This document shows, piece after piece, positions 1 to 12,400 of a stretch of DNA of 64,000 bases (the first letter of the stretch is position 1; the number at the start of each line of letters is the position of its first letter). Source of the DNA: Protonemura montana (Eukaryota > Arthropoda > Insecta > Plecoptera > Nemouridae); NCBI GenBank assembly GCA_947568835.1, contig OX387603.1:12610651-12674650 (forward strand), given 5' to 3'. A model generated the notes under the pieces. It was not told where the DNA came from. It made no database searches and saw only the letters and a list, made by a program, of their open reading frames with translations. A program made the translations under genes and the position numbers.

Positions 1-1180
1 TGGTTCACTATACGTATCACACAACACGACATCAAAGCTGTATTGAGCTGACAGATGAATGCCTTTCATAACGGAAAACTTCATAAGTTGCTTTAAAAAT
101 ACGTAACAATTTAAGCCTGGCTTAAGCTAAGCTAGGCTAGGCTTAAGCCTGGCCTAATGTCAAGTATAATAGTTTTAAGTATGTATTTATTTAATCCAAA
201 GTAAGGACGTGCGGTAAATATTGTCTATAAAAATATCTTTGGAGCTAAATTTCTAACAAAACCCGAGATTTTTTAAATGCTTTATATTTAAAGGAACTTT
301 GTACTAAACTTTTAAATAATTTCATTAAACAACATCATATTACACACGTAGCTATTATATGCACGTTTTTTTTTAAGTAACAAGGTGGAAATTATTTATA
401 ATTTCATACCAGAATTTACCAGAACTACCAGAACTACCAGAATTATACCAGAACTGTACCAGAATTTTCTTTAATTTTCTAAACCACTTTTAAAACGCTT
501 GGGACATATCACATGTTCCTAAGATGCGACATCAGATCTCGTCGTCCTATGGCTATGGCAATAATAAGATGATCAAGTAGAGGAAGAATTATGCTTTAAC
601 CAAAAAGCCTTTGGTTTGTTTTTCCCACCCATTTCAGAAAAAGTTTTTTTTTAATTTGTCTTAACTATGTAATCTAACAAAGATATCACATTAGCAATAC
701 TGATAAATTTACATAGGAAACAAGTGGAACCTTTATCAGTTTTAAAATACGTATTTTAACTATTTTTTCTTAACTCTATTTCTAATGTGCAAGATTGTAG
801 AGTGGAAGAGCGTGGTAACCCGAACTTCGCTTCGTGTAAATAAGACCAACAAATAAATTAAATTAACAAATACATTTATAGTTAAGACAAACTTCACGAA
901 AACATATTGTAGAGATCTATAATTTCCTTGTTAATTTCCTATAATTTTATGACACCATTATGACGGTATGACCGAATACAAATTTTTTATTTTCTTACCA
1001 TCGATAATTGTGCACGTATCGCATAGAAGATTATTTTTGAAAGGAATAAACTTGTCGGTGTTCATTTAGAACACAATTTTTCACTTTGCAGTCTTTCTTT
1101 GGCACTTCTTTGCCCTGAATAACCCGTCTTTATGACTACTGCCCCTGTTTGGAGCTATGAGATCACACGTCAGTTTATTT
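1..1180. other. AT-rich region downstream of the GPCR gene
   Basis: No gene seen. This is the 3' flank of the minus-strand receptor gene. It holds two short imperfect tandem repeats, a CTTAAGCCTGG/GCTAGGCTAGG stretch near 113-156 and an ACCAGAA-type array at 408-467. A clear polyadenylation site for the receptor could not be chosen: several AATAAA-like words exist on the minus strand, one directly after the stop codon. Confidence 0.5.
408..467. repeat. Imperfect ACCAGAA-type minisatellite
   Basis: Five to six degenerate units of ACCAGAA followed by 2-6 variable bases follow one another. It lies in noncoding flank DNA with no sign of function. Confidence 0.6.
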
Positions 1181-4100
1181 CTACAACTGTGTATCTTTTA
1201 GGCAAGGTCGCTGTTCAGAATCCAACACAATATGGCACGATGGCCTCACAAAGTCTTTCAATTTATTGCTCGATGGCTTCTTAGATTCTTCCAATTTCCC
1301 TAATCCTCTTGCGGAATCCAGCGCTTTCTCCGAAGATTTCTTCCCACTTCCAATCACTAGCAAAGTGGTCCCTGACGTCCCTGGAGTGTTTGCATTAACT
1401 CTACTAGAACGGCTGCTGAAGAGCGTCTGCGCGCGCAGCTTGAGTTGTTGGTAGACTTTCTTGTTGCAGCAGAATATGATGAAGATGAAGACTGCGCGCA
1501 GGAGGTTGGCAGCGTCCAGAAAAAACCAGGCTCGAGGGTCGCCACCAATGGCCCAAGAAAGCACCTCGAAAACCCACGTGACTCCCATGAGCGTTGACAG
1601 CTTCACGTACACAGCGAGTCTGGAAGAAACCACAAGACACTTTGTTGAGATCGAAATAACCAGTTTTCGATTGATTAGCGAACATGAACATTTATTCAGC
1701 CTACTTAAAGAAATACAATAATGGGCGATAAGGTCACTATGGTCAGAATCCTTTGACCTTGACAGGAAATAAATCGTCATGAAGCTGATTTTAATATTTC
1801 CCCAGTTGCGTTCTCTGCAAATAAAATTTTCGCTGACATCCTCAAGTGCACCAAGATTTTATTAGCTTTCTTTCTAGCACTCTTAACTCCATCACAAGAA
1901 ACTGTAGATAAGTGCTGTTATCAAAGAGCAATCCTTACCAGCATGCCGACAGAAATTCTACTCAAGAATTATTTTTGATATAGGTTGATATAGTTGATAT
2001 ACGGTTGATATAGTTATGGTTTATAGTCTCTTTTGTGAAATATTTGTAAATCTAAAAAGAGCTTGGTTGCCCAAAGTTTTGACAGAGATCACTCTGCCAA
2101 TTTCAGAGCGAGGACTGCAAACCCTTCATAAAAGAGCTACAACCAAACTACAACGATTACCGAAAAGTGTTAAAACGCACTAACGAGTTTCTGATAAAAT
2201 ACGTGTTCCCTACCGAAGCTTGTTCTTTTTAGTCGTCTTAGAGTCCGTGCAGTTCAGAACCATTCTCGACTCCTGGGACGCTGACTTGATATTGACGGCT
2301 GTGAAGATGAAGAGGATGACGTTGGCCACCAAGAGGGTCGCCATCGGCCCGTAGAAAAACAACAACATGGCGACGTCATCTGAGAAAAAATAGTAGCGCA
2401 TGGATTATTGCATGAACCTGGAGATCAAATGGATAATTTTCCGTCCATATTCTACCACTTATTTGGGAATCATAGATTTTAATTAAATAAATAATAAAAA
2501 AAATGTCAATACGCTACCAACCCGAGCAAAAATTATGGAAGTTGACGTTTTCGGCTTGGGTACCTAAAAAAATTACTGTTCATTGATGAGCGAAGCGAGA
2601 GGAACAAAATCATCGCTTTCATTTACCCCAGAAGAAAATCACTTGTGTGTGTTTTTTTGTTTGTTTTTTTTTCACATTTTTGTTTATGCTCTAGCGGCCA
2701 AACGCATGCTCTTTTATGTTCTTAACTTAGATTTTCTGCGTTTTTTAATCAAAATCGGTCAAATAGTTTTGAAACTATTCAAAATTAACGAACATTTTCA
2801 GATTTTTTATGCAATTTGTAGGGTGGTTGGTACAGCCAAAGGAATTTGATATTTTTTCACCAATCTCTGCAAAGATGTGAAATACGTTAAAATTAAGTAG
2901 TTGCAACGTTTTTGAGACCGTAAGTGTTTTCTTTCTCATTTTATTCACATATTTTCGACTTAATTTTGTGAATTTTGGCTGTTTTTATTTAATCTATGCA
3001 AGGGATCGGCTTCACATGTTATTATCTCTGAACACCGCTACGCTCATCTAGCAACGCCATTCAAATTGCGTTCGAGAAGCCCTAATTGATGAGAACCACC
3101 GATTTCAAGGCCATCGAGACTTATTTTCCCCAAAAGTCTTTCTAATAAAACATTGGGAGATCATTCAAGGACAAATAAACAAATTAATTCAAGTCAAAAG
3201 ATTCGTTCAGAAATTGAAACTCGTTAACCAAGGAAATGGCTCCGGCGTAGAGCATTTTTCAATGCTATTTTACGAAAAAAAATGGAGGTGCTTTGCGCAC
3301 TGGCTGGAAACAAAAATTAATTTACATAATTTCGGTAAATGCTGAATTCACTTTTGTACGCAGAGCTAGAGTTTTTTTTTTGTTCAAGTTAACACAAAAA
3401 TAATTTTTAAATGTAAAATTAACTAAAAATACGAACCCCGTTATACTAGAAATAAAGTAAGTACGTATTACATTGCAATCCCAAGGTAAAATTTTGTTAG
3501 AATTTGTTTACAAATTAGTGTTTTTGTCAAGCAAGATGTGATATGTTTATATCCCCTCGTAAAAATTACTTGCTATAAAAAATTGAAACAGGCCGTATGT
3601 CGTTGGTTAGGCCTTGGGGCACTGATCCAAAGGCATCATTGCTACCAATGGACCGAGCTGTTGAAAACCTAAAACTACTTACTGAGCTAATACTGAGCTT
3701 ACTGAGCTTACACAACATCCCAGCCATTTAGTTACATTGGTTTCGCCAGGAAAATATCATGTGCCTGTTCATGTCGCAAAGTGTTTATTTATCGCAATCA
3801 TCTTAAAATATGTGACAAGCCTGATGGTTAGATGAACATGAAATTTCCTCAGAAATGTGTTCATATGTTTCCTCAAACTCAGAAATGTGTTTCCTCAGAA
3901 AAAAAACGTAAAAAACGTAAACGCTCGTAATTACATCTGGGTCGAGATTTTTAAACTTACTGTCATTTTCTGGAGCATTTTCACTCTTGTAAAAGCAATA
4001 TCCAACATTTAAATTGGAAACTTACTGGTAATCTGCAGGGTTTTTTGGTTCTTCTGTTGTTTCCACTAGGCAGCTTAAACCAGCAAGCGATGGATGGAAG

Positions 4101-7100
4101 GGGAGCTAGACTGAAAAATATTTCAACCGAACCGGGATACGAACCCGGGACGTTCCAATCGCCGGTCGGGTGCTAAACTCGACCCGAAAATATTTATTTT
4201 CACTCACTGTTGAAAAAGTAGCGTTGCTCTCCGAACGCCGGTCTTGGTCTTGCCCCAGGTACGAACTCCGCTATGGCGGTAGCGACAGAGATGAGACAAA
4301 CGGAGCCCCACGCGTACACAGAGTAGTGGAAAAACTTCTTTTTCTCCTGTTGCATTGCAGTGCCTTGCACGAGACGCCACCCTCTAAGACAAAAACATTA
4401 GTTAGTCGGCAACTAAGCAGGCATCCATTTTCATTAGCAACATCAGCAACAACAGCAACATCAGGAACTATCAATAACAACATAATTATTTAACAAAAGG
4501 AATTTGCGATAAAAAAAAACCTGTAGATTTTTGTAAACTTTTAATTTCAGGTTGTTTCGGAAAAAATGCATTGTTTTGATTCCACTAGATATTCATTTTG
4601 AGATGGTTTGGCGTTTAAGCGGCACAAATTTTACTAAAAATCACTTTAACTTAAAAGTTAGGCAGCACTGCGATAGGTTAGGTATTGGATGGGTGGCCAC
4701 CATACTCATGCCCATTGTTTTCTCCGTAAGATACGTAAAAGGGATACAGCTACCAATAACAGCTTCTTGTTTACAGAGACTTGCTTATCAACCTAGCATG
4801 GACATGTGGAGGAATCCTGCTGTTCGAGTTGTACTGTCCTTTGGAAGGGACGTTAAGCTGAGGTCCCATTGGCACCCTATGTCCGGAATAGGCTACGAGC
4901 CGGCCTCTCCTCTATATGCCTTCAACTTACATCTATAAAAACCATAGACAACGCGGCTAAATTGTGTATGTATTTCCAATTAATGCATCGAATTAGCTTT
5001 CTGACGTCGCCATAAACTACTTCCGTAGGCGATGACGTCATCTAGAGTGACGGCGTCGGTATTGACAAGCTGATGCAAGAGCAACTGAATGCATTTACAA
5101 GAAATGCACTCCTTATAACTAAGACAATGCGTCACTGCTGCCTAGGAAGCTGTGAACTCACCTGAATACCATTGCTATGTCGATGCACATGACGTTCAGC
5201 CAGAAGAACGCCGACAGGAACGAGAATTGGATCACAAAACCTGTGTGCGCAAGGTTATAATTAGAGTGGTAGTCTATAAAATAACTTTTTATTAAACTTG
5301 TCGCATCTTAATTTAAAATATTATTTGTGTGTTTTCCTCGTTCATCATTGATAAAATTATCTTAAAAAACAAATATATGTATGTTTGGTGAAGTTTCTCA
5401 GTTAGTAGGGATCTAAAATAGCGGAAGCATTTTAGATGTGCTTTTGGGTAGGGAATCAACAATGAATATCCCTTTTAACCGATAATCACCCCTCTTAGAG
5501 AAAATAAACTAATATCTAATAGAAAGCAATTCAGAATTCATTACTTCCTCTATTGGTCACCCAGAGATTACTCACTAATTACTTTGCTGGCAGCGATTGA
5601 CATGCTGTACCACGAAGCACAGAGATGAAACGAGCCCGTGCTGACGTATGCAACGAGCAGCATAGAGTTATGCATGAGAGCCATGCGTCCGTTTAGACGC
5701 TTGCGCGTTTCGGGCAATGCGCATGAGATGCCCACGGTCAGCATCAAAGCCAAGGACCCGATCGCCAGGAGCACTCCCATGGCAAAGGATATAGCTAATT
5801 CCTGTGACGTCGACGAAGGCTGGCAGATGACAAGAGTATCGTTGCCAGAAGGCGTCCTGTCGCCGCAGAAACTGTCCCGGGGGTAGATCGCTCCCGTTAC
5901 GTTTGACTAAGAAGGAAAATCTCAGTTACGGTCATCAATATTGAATTGTGCGACGCTTTTACGTGTATGGGTTGACGTCATTGACGTTTTTTTCATTCCT
6001 TCTGAACTTTGCAGTATGGTTACATGGCAATGTTGTCAATGCATTTATATTGAATTGATGCTAGTACAATAGTTTTGTATTCATCTTCAAATACTAGCAT
6101 CTTAATGTCTTGGACGCTTGCGAAAAGTTATGACATTGGAATTTATTTTTTGATGTTCAAAGCTGATGTGTCAAGAATTTTTTTTTTGAATTGTGTCGCC
6201 AAAAAGAGTCAATGTTGTGTCAATGTTATGACACAAAGAGTCACTCAGTGGAGCTGCTACATTGGATCGTGTGATTCGTTTGGGTACGAAAAACATATAA
6301 AATCTAAATATCGTTGAGCGATCATCCCATGAAATCGTCAGTGCCACTTTTATTTAGATACTGGAAGCGATTCTGACCTTTATACTTCCATTGACCATGA
6401 AAACTAATTCCAGATTCGAGAGCATGTTGTGGACTGGATAAGGCTTCTCATTTTTGCCACATCCTTGCATACCCTGAAGCGAAACGTATTTCTGGTCGAT
6501 TTCCTGAAATACCAAGCAACTGTCAATTCCTTTTAGATTCTTTATTTATTTTAAAATGCACTTGAAAATAACCACACTAGCAAGCCGCAATCAGCAGCAA
6601 CTCACCCAATCGTTACTAAAATCAGGAAGCCAATCGTCGTTACTAACAGCGCCCTCCACACATCCCTTCTCCACAGGATCAAACTCTTTACCAAACTTGC
6701 AACATTTTCGAAGGCACACCAACTCCTTGCATGGACACAGAATCGCCAAGTGGCGTCCATTTTGATCGACATCAAGACAGAAGCTGTCATGGGGGAACTC
6801 GTGTGTCGTTTCACCTTCCATATTGTCGACAACGTACTCCATACGTATTTCATCCTGGCGACGATGCAAAGTTATGTTATTGTAGTCAAAATATTGAAAG
6901 ATTAGCATCTTCATTGGGCAGGGTTTCCAACCATATGATACTTGGCTGTCTGTGAGAGTATCCAGTGAAAGATTCTGTCGATGAGAAGGAGCTATCCACC
7001 ACCAAGGATCACTGATGTTGACAGTCTCTGGCAATGGCTTGCATAAATTGTGGCCTAAGCAGAACTCTCCTTGAAGACAACACTTGTTGATAGCGTACGA

Positions 7101-7517
7101 AGAATGATATTTCTCAGAGGAATGAGCTTTCAACTTTTTAGTGCTAAGATCTTCTACATCTTCGAAGTAGGCGATTGTGTTTCGTACTTTCTGATCCGAG
7201 AATATTATTGCTTCTGGAGCCGTGTCAGATTTCAGTGGAGCTTCAACAAACGATGATTCAACACTCAAATCTGTTTTCAAAACTGATTCAACATCAGAGT
7301 TTGATGTATTTGTATCTCCAGGATATTTTTCGAATTCAATCGGAACTTGAACGTTTGAAATGTTAGGTTTTGCTGAGAGATCAGTGTGCGCTGATATGTC
7401 AGGACCTAGCGATGCCTCGGGACTCAACGGTAGGTCAGGCTCAGAGAGCAAACCGTAACCCAGGGCAGGAACCCACAAGGTGAGGAATACTCCAAGCAAG
7501 CAAGTCCGCGTGGCCAT
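1181..7517 (-). CDS. Methuselah-like class B secretin-type GPCR, complete, seven coding exons
   Basis: Seven-transmembrane receptor of the arthropod Methuselah family, acting at the plasma membrane; ligand unknown. Exons in transcript order: 7517-6606, 6503-6378, 5906-5576, 5240-5162, 4383-4208, 2379-2214, 1619-1181. All junctions are GT-AG and phases join, giving 742 residues. The ATG at 7517 has a strong context (ACCATGG) and begins a signal peptide (MATRTCLLGVFLTLW). Residues about 22-150 are a Ser/Pro/Glu-rich stretch, then comes a Cys-rich Methuselah ectodomain (CCLQGEFCLG, CPCKELVCLRKCC, FCGDRT, LVICQPS). Seven hydrophobic segments follow; TM3 has the family signature SAFFWLNVMCIDI, the TM4 exon has KKKFFHYSVYAWG, TM5 has FFYGPM. 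The C-terminal tail is Ser/Lys-rich. A 5' UTR intron is possible, since an acceptor-like CTCACAG lies upstream. Family membership is secure; no one-to-one ortholog can be named. Confidence 0.93.
4121..4190 (-). mobile_element. tRNA-like SINE head in a GPCR intron
   Basis: On the minus strand an intact T-arm is visible (CCGGG stem, TTCGTAT loop, CCCGG stem) containing a B-box-like word, with a less clear D-arm region upstream. It lies about 20 bases past the donor of the TM4 exon, so it sits inside the intron. It has no acceptor stem and no recognisable anticodon arm, so it is a tRNA-derived element or decayed tRNA rather than a functional tRNA gene. Confidence 0.45.
4664..4938 (+). mobile_element. 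5S rRNA-derived SINE, 5'-truncated copy A
   Basis: The segment matches copies at 11189-11605 and 45208-45645. It starts inside the 5S-like head (TATTGGATGGGTGGCCACC, the 5S C-box region) and continues into the shared body (GCTTATCAACCT, TGGAGGAATCCTGCTGTTCG, GGAAGGGACGTTAAGC, ATAGGCTACG). It lies in the intron between the TM3 and TM4 exons of the receptor gene. The long open frame across it is incidental. Confidence 0.75.
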
Positions 7518-8669
7518 GGTTCTGCCATGTTGCACGGGGTTGGCACTCCCCGCGTGTCGCTGCGATCCCTGTGAGTGAAAAATTCCTTGGGATTAGCTAT
7601 CAACTACTTTATGACACTATTAAGCTATTAAAAAATAACGCTACAAATTAACGTTAAAACATTAATTTCATATGCAAAAAATTTATGACAAACCAAACAT
7701 TGTGAGGTAAATGTAGACAAATACACGTACGTCTATTTTATTTTTATTGCTTATAAGAAATTCAATATTTTCCTCATAACAGAAGTTGTGCAAACCTCCT
7801 TGACTTGAACATATAATTCTCATTTCCCTGTTGTTCGATTTTGTAGTATTACAATAACTAATAAATACAAAATACAAAACAATACAAAGCAATACAATAC
7901 AACAAAAAATGTGGCTCGACTGGTGCCATAAAGGCAAGTTTTTTAGTTTATATTTATATTTAATTCCCAACACTTATACTCCAATTTATCTAAGAAGGAC
8001 ATTTTCGCTGCCAAATTTGAAAACATAAACACTTTCCGGCATTTGGCATTCAATGATAGATTCAACTATTGGTACCCATGGAGGTGCTTAGATCGCCTGA
8101 CAGAGTTTCTAAAGATAACCTTCTTATCCTGCCGGGACTTTATTATTGGATTTGTTGCATTAATTTAGAAGTATTTGCATTAATTCCTTCACTTTAATTC
8201 TTTCCAAGTCTCCGTTCAATTCCTCATTGTACCACTCAATATGTTCGCAGCATACTAGCAGTCAAAGCATTTCATCTACAAAAAAGATGTCACTATTGAA
8301 AGCCCAAACGCAAGTCAAACTTTTATCCTACAAACTGTGAGACAAATGAAGTCAGCCTTGACTTTATTGATCAGATCGTCAATGTGTCAATTGGTGAACT
8401 CTTCTCTGTTTTAACGAAGCACTAAGTTTAACTGACTCCACCGTGAATCAGACGGTTCCTACTATCGGTTTATTTGTCTGGCCTCTTTTCGTTGTCTGAC
8501 ACTGAAGAACCGGTAAGATTCTTCAAACAATAAACAAAATAAGATTCAAAACTATGACCAATCTAAAAAAAAGTCCGTTGGGACGACGATCACAACGAAC
8601 ACGAGCACGATCACATACTAAACCTTCGAACTACAACTGTTTATGAATCTTGTGGTTTTTCGGTTGATT
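7518..8669. other. Intergenic region upstream of the GPCR
   Basis: This is presumed 5' UTR, promoter and spacer of the minus-strand receptor gene. No coding region, RNA gene or clear core promoter motif was recognised. The open frames here are AT-rich and look random. Confidence 0.4.
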
Positions 8670-8950
8670 CTCTTTTATTTATTTATTTATTTATTTATTT
8701 ATTTCCACAACTTTGACATGCGTTTCGTTCAGTATAAAATGCTATCGGTTGTTGCTAGGTTGTTTGTATATTGTTAGCCCTCATTTCTCTGGAGCTATTC
8801 GGAAGTGGCATAATCGCACTTCCCGGCAGATTATTCCACAATCGTATCCCCTCTGCGGCTAAGCAGTACTTCCCGATGATGGGTGATGGGTTGTGATGGG
8901 TGACGCTAGTCTTACACTGAAGATGACAGAGCGATCTTTGTCGAAACATC
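8670..8950 (-). mobile_element. 3' end of a non-LTR retrotransposon with (AAAT)n tail
   Basis: On the minus strand the frame reads a typical C-terminal retrotransposon ORF2 signature (A-E-G-I-R-L-W-N-N-L-P, about 8835-8870) and runs to a (AAAT)n simple-repeat tail at 8673-8704. This order, an LWN-LP motif near the ORF2 end and then a short microsatellite tail, is known from CR1/L2/RTE/Jockey-type elements. Only about 280 bases remain, so it is a dead 5'-truncated copy. The family cannot be named. Confidence 0.65.
8673..8704. repeat. (ATTT)n microsatellite
   Basis: Seven to eight uninterrupted ATTT units. It is best read as the tail of the adjoining minus-strand retrotransposon remnant. Confidence 0.85.
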
Positions 8951-9070
8951 AGGAGAAGTCCTATTTATGACTAGAAACCCATCACAAAAGAGCATTAACC
9001 GAAAAAACCATAAGATTCACATACCAACAGCTCTCAAACTCTCAAAGAAAGCCACAACTGTTTAGCTCTT

Positions 9071-9102
9071 GTTCCTGTTCCTGTTCCTGTTCCTATTTCC
9101 TG
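9071..9102. repeat. (GTTCCT)n microsatellite
   Basis: Four perfect and one imperfect hexamer unit of GTTCCT, in intergenic DNA. Confidence 0.8.
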
Positions 9103-9467
9103 TCTTATATTTCAAAGCGATTTGTTATCATTTTACCTCATATTCAACCAACTACAATAACAAGTGATAAATAGAGTAGTTACAACTTACAGCTACCAAC
9201 ATTACCTACCTCGTATAATATAATAGACAGGAGTTTATTACCCCATGTGAATCTTCTTTATCAAGTTCTTGTAACTATTGAAGAACTATCAAATTCAAAT
9301 TACCAATTCACATTTACAGACTTTTACGTTCAAGGATGCTATATTATTGTACCTTTTGACATACCAGTGAAGGACAGCGACACATACCGGACACTAGCAC
9401 GGACTTCAAAGCCTTGTTTCACGACAATTGAATGTAGACTAACAGATATGGTATCGACCAAGCGACG

Positions 9468-12400
9468 ATGACGCACAGATCGCACATCCCACACTCCTTT
9501 CTTCGGCTACTGCATTACAAGCAATTAGAAAAACCCCTTCGGCTGCTGCTCGGATCGCTGCTGCTCGTTTATTCCTTGTGTTACCAACACAAGCTAAAGG
9601 TAAAATGATCCACTGCGTAGGCTAGTCGCCACGTTTATGATCTATGCCTGCTCTTTAGACACCGCCAGCGCCTCTAAGAGTCGCGGTTACTCTAGGCAAA
9701 CCGCAGCTTCCTTGCTTTTAATGGACGCTTAAGATATTGCTATCCGCCGTGACGGACATGCCAGCTTTTAAAAGAGATACCGTTGCGGCTGACACTTTTT
9801 TTGGCGTTTGTCTTAGGAAGGGAATTAACATATTTTGATACTGAAATGTATTTATGTAACTGGCTTCCATCCAAACTTAGGAGAACCGTGTGACATTTTG
9901 GATATTTCAATCAATCATGAACGATTATTTGAGAATAACTTTGCCAACTTTTTTGGATCATGGTGATTTATGTTCTAAAATAACAGCCATGGAAACATCT
10001 TCATGTTTTACATTTGACTCGTCGCTTTTTATGGCATCAGTTAATTGAAGAAAAGTGAAATACGTGTTATTTTTAGTGATTATGAGTCATGAAATAATAG
10101 TTGATGGCACATCTCTATTCCATGAGTACCACTTCATTTTTAGGTCCAACCAGTTATTTATTACTATTCGTAATTCCACAATTCTTCTAAATTAATTGCA
10201 TTATCAATTTTTCAATCTTTCGAGTAGATTAGGAGAGGAATAATCGAAATGTTATCACAATCCACAGCCTCTTGTCAGGGTTAGCGAATTGAGATAAGCC
10301 ATAACTACAAACTGCGCAAAGTAGTTCTTCGTGCATAGTTAAAATAACTGACCACCAAGGCAGATGTATAACCGTGTAATTCATAATCTGGTAAAGTTCA
10401 GAACATAGTGATTATTAGCTTCGAGTAAACAAAGACATGTCGAATTGATTGTTTTACGCATGGGACTCTATATTCGTCGACAATTAAATGTTTTGTGACT
10501 AATTTTGTCATGGGTTTCGTGTTATCTCGGTGACAATCAGTGACTGATGTCTTTTTTTAGTAAGATTAGTTTCAAATTCCAATAAAAATCAGTGTGTTTA
10601 CAATTAAAAAGCTAGTGTGATTCTGTAAATCGAATCTCAAGCCAGACTCTTTATTCGTGGATTTATTAGGACTGATCATTGTTCCTAGATATTGTTCATT
10701 GTCATTTCGCGCTTATTAGTTACTTATTTTAAAAGTTGCACCAACCGTTGGTCGGATAGACTGAATATAATGCAAGATACACACTGAAGTATTAATACCA
10801 GCTGCTAAATCTACAAAAATTAACCAAATTTTATCAACGACAAAAATCTTAAAACAATCCACGAACTAATTTCTGTGCAGCACGGAGCATAGTCCCAAGA
10901 TAAATTGCGTGTGAAGACTATAGCGCGTGGGACAGGCAGAGAGTGTGGTTGGGGATTGAGATAGAAGAATGCAGGGGCGAAGGGGCACGTTATATCATGT
11001 GGAGGCAAATTCTACCCCCGGAGACGCAGCTGACCGAAAAGTACGGAAGAAATTCGCCAGTGGTCGGTTCTTCTTCTCCAGTGCTGGGATACTCAATCTC
11101 GTTGCGATAGTGAGTTGCCAGTAGTTGAGCTAGAATTTAGTAAATTACCTCTTAAATTTACGGTTGTCTTCAAACCCTGGGAACCGAAGGGTTTGGTATG
11201 TTGGAAACACCGGTTCTCGTTAGATCTCCGAAGTTAAGCATCACTGCACTGAATCAGGTATTGAATGGGTGACCACCATACACATGACCAATTCTGTTCG
11301 GGAGAGAGGTTGGAGGGATAAAAGTTAGTGCAGCAACTTCATTGCTTATCAACCTCTCTACAGCATGGACTAGTGGAGGAATCCTGCTGTTCGAGTTGTA
11401 CCGTCCTTAGGAAGGGACGTTCAGCCGGTGGTCCCCTTGGTGCTCTTCGACAGGAGTAGGCTACTTACCGGCTCCGGGTTTCTCCTCCTCTCTCCTAGGC
11501 TAGGTTAGGTTTATCATTATCCTCATCATCATCCACTCATTCACCGACGCTATTAGATCAGTGCCGCATGGCCAGATGTCAAAACAGTGCGTCGTTAAAC
11601 ATCACAAATCAATCAAACCCTGAGAGAATGGTTCAGAAAAAAATATTTTTGGGCGTGACTGCTACTTTGGCTTATTTTTATGGGACTTATCAGTTATTGT
11701 GACAAAACCTGTGTGCATTGTTTTAAATTTGTGAGACCACAAACTGCATCACACTTTTTTTTAATCTTTACAACATTTTTATCGTCTTATCTGCCTGCAC
11801 CTGCACCTGACTGCATCAGTCTCATCCTAAAGATGGAACTTCACCGAAACGTCGGGAAACCTAGTCCTTTTTAGGACTTTAAACCCTTTATAAAAGAGTA
11901 GACACCGTGAAACTACTAAAATCATCGGCTAATGGCTCTCAAAACCTCAGGAAATCAAAATGATATGTATATTTATTTGTTTAGTACCGAAAATAAAATT
12001 TCTTCATCATGGCTTTTAGACTCATGTCTACTTTTTGTTTCCCTCTGTTTATTTTTTATTTTTTTTAATGATTCCTTTCATTGTGTTAATTTGGGTAAAT
12101 TGTAGGCCAAAATCATGGCTGCCACCAGTTAACTTCTGACTCCTCCTAACCAACAGGCTGTACTGATCATTGCCGCCGTCATCTTCCTCGCGACAAGCAC
12201 CTCGTGTCGGAATCCGCCGACATGGTACCCATGGCTGTTCCCGTTGATGACGCTCCTCCCGGCCATGGTCACGACCGCCACCTTCGCTTTGTTTGTGCTG
12301 GGGGTAGCTGAAGAAAATCCGGGAGTTTGGATAAAAATGGTCAGTCTCCATCATTCAGCACTTCCCTACTCAGGTTTAATAATCTACTTTTCATTGGAAT

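Noticed and set aside
4552-4938. 128-codon plus-strand open frame
   Set aside because: It runs through a 5S-derived SINE copy in a receptor intron, and its translation has no meaning.
7517-7535. An upstream start six codons before the receptor ATG
   Set aside because: The codon at 7535 is GTG. The ATG at 7517 has a strong context and leads straight into the signal peptide.
11189-11310. A functional 5S rRNA gene
   Set aside because: Only part of the 5S sequence is conserved, it diverges at both ends, and it is followed by a body and tail repeated at other loci, which marks a SINE.
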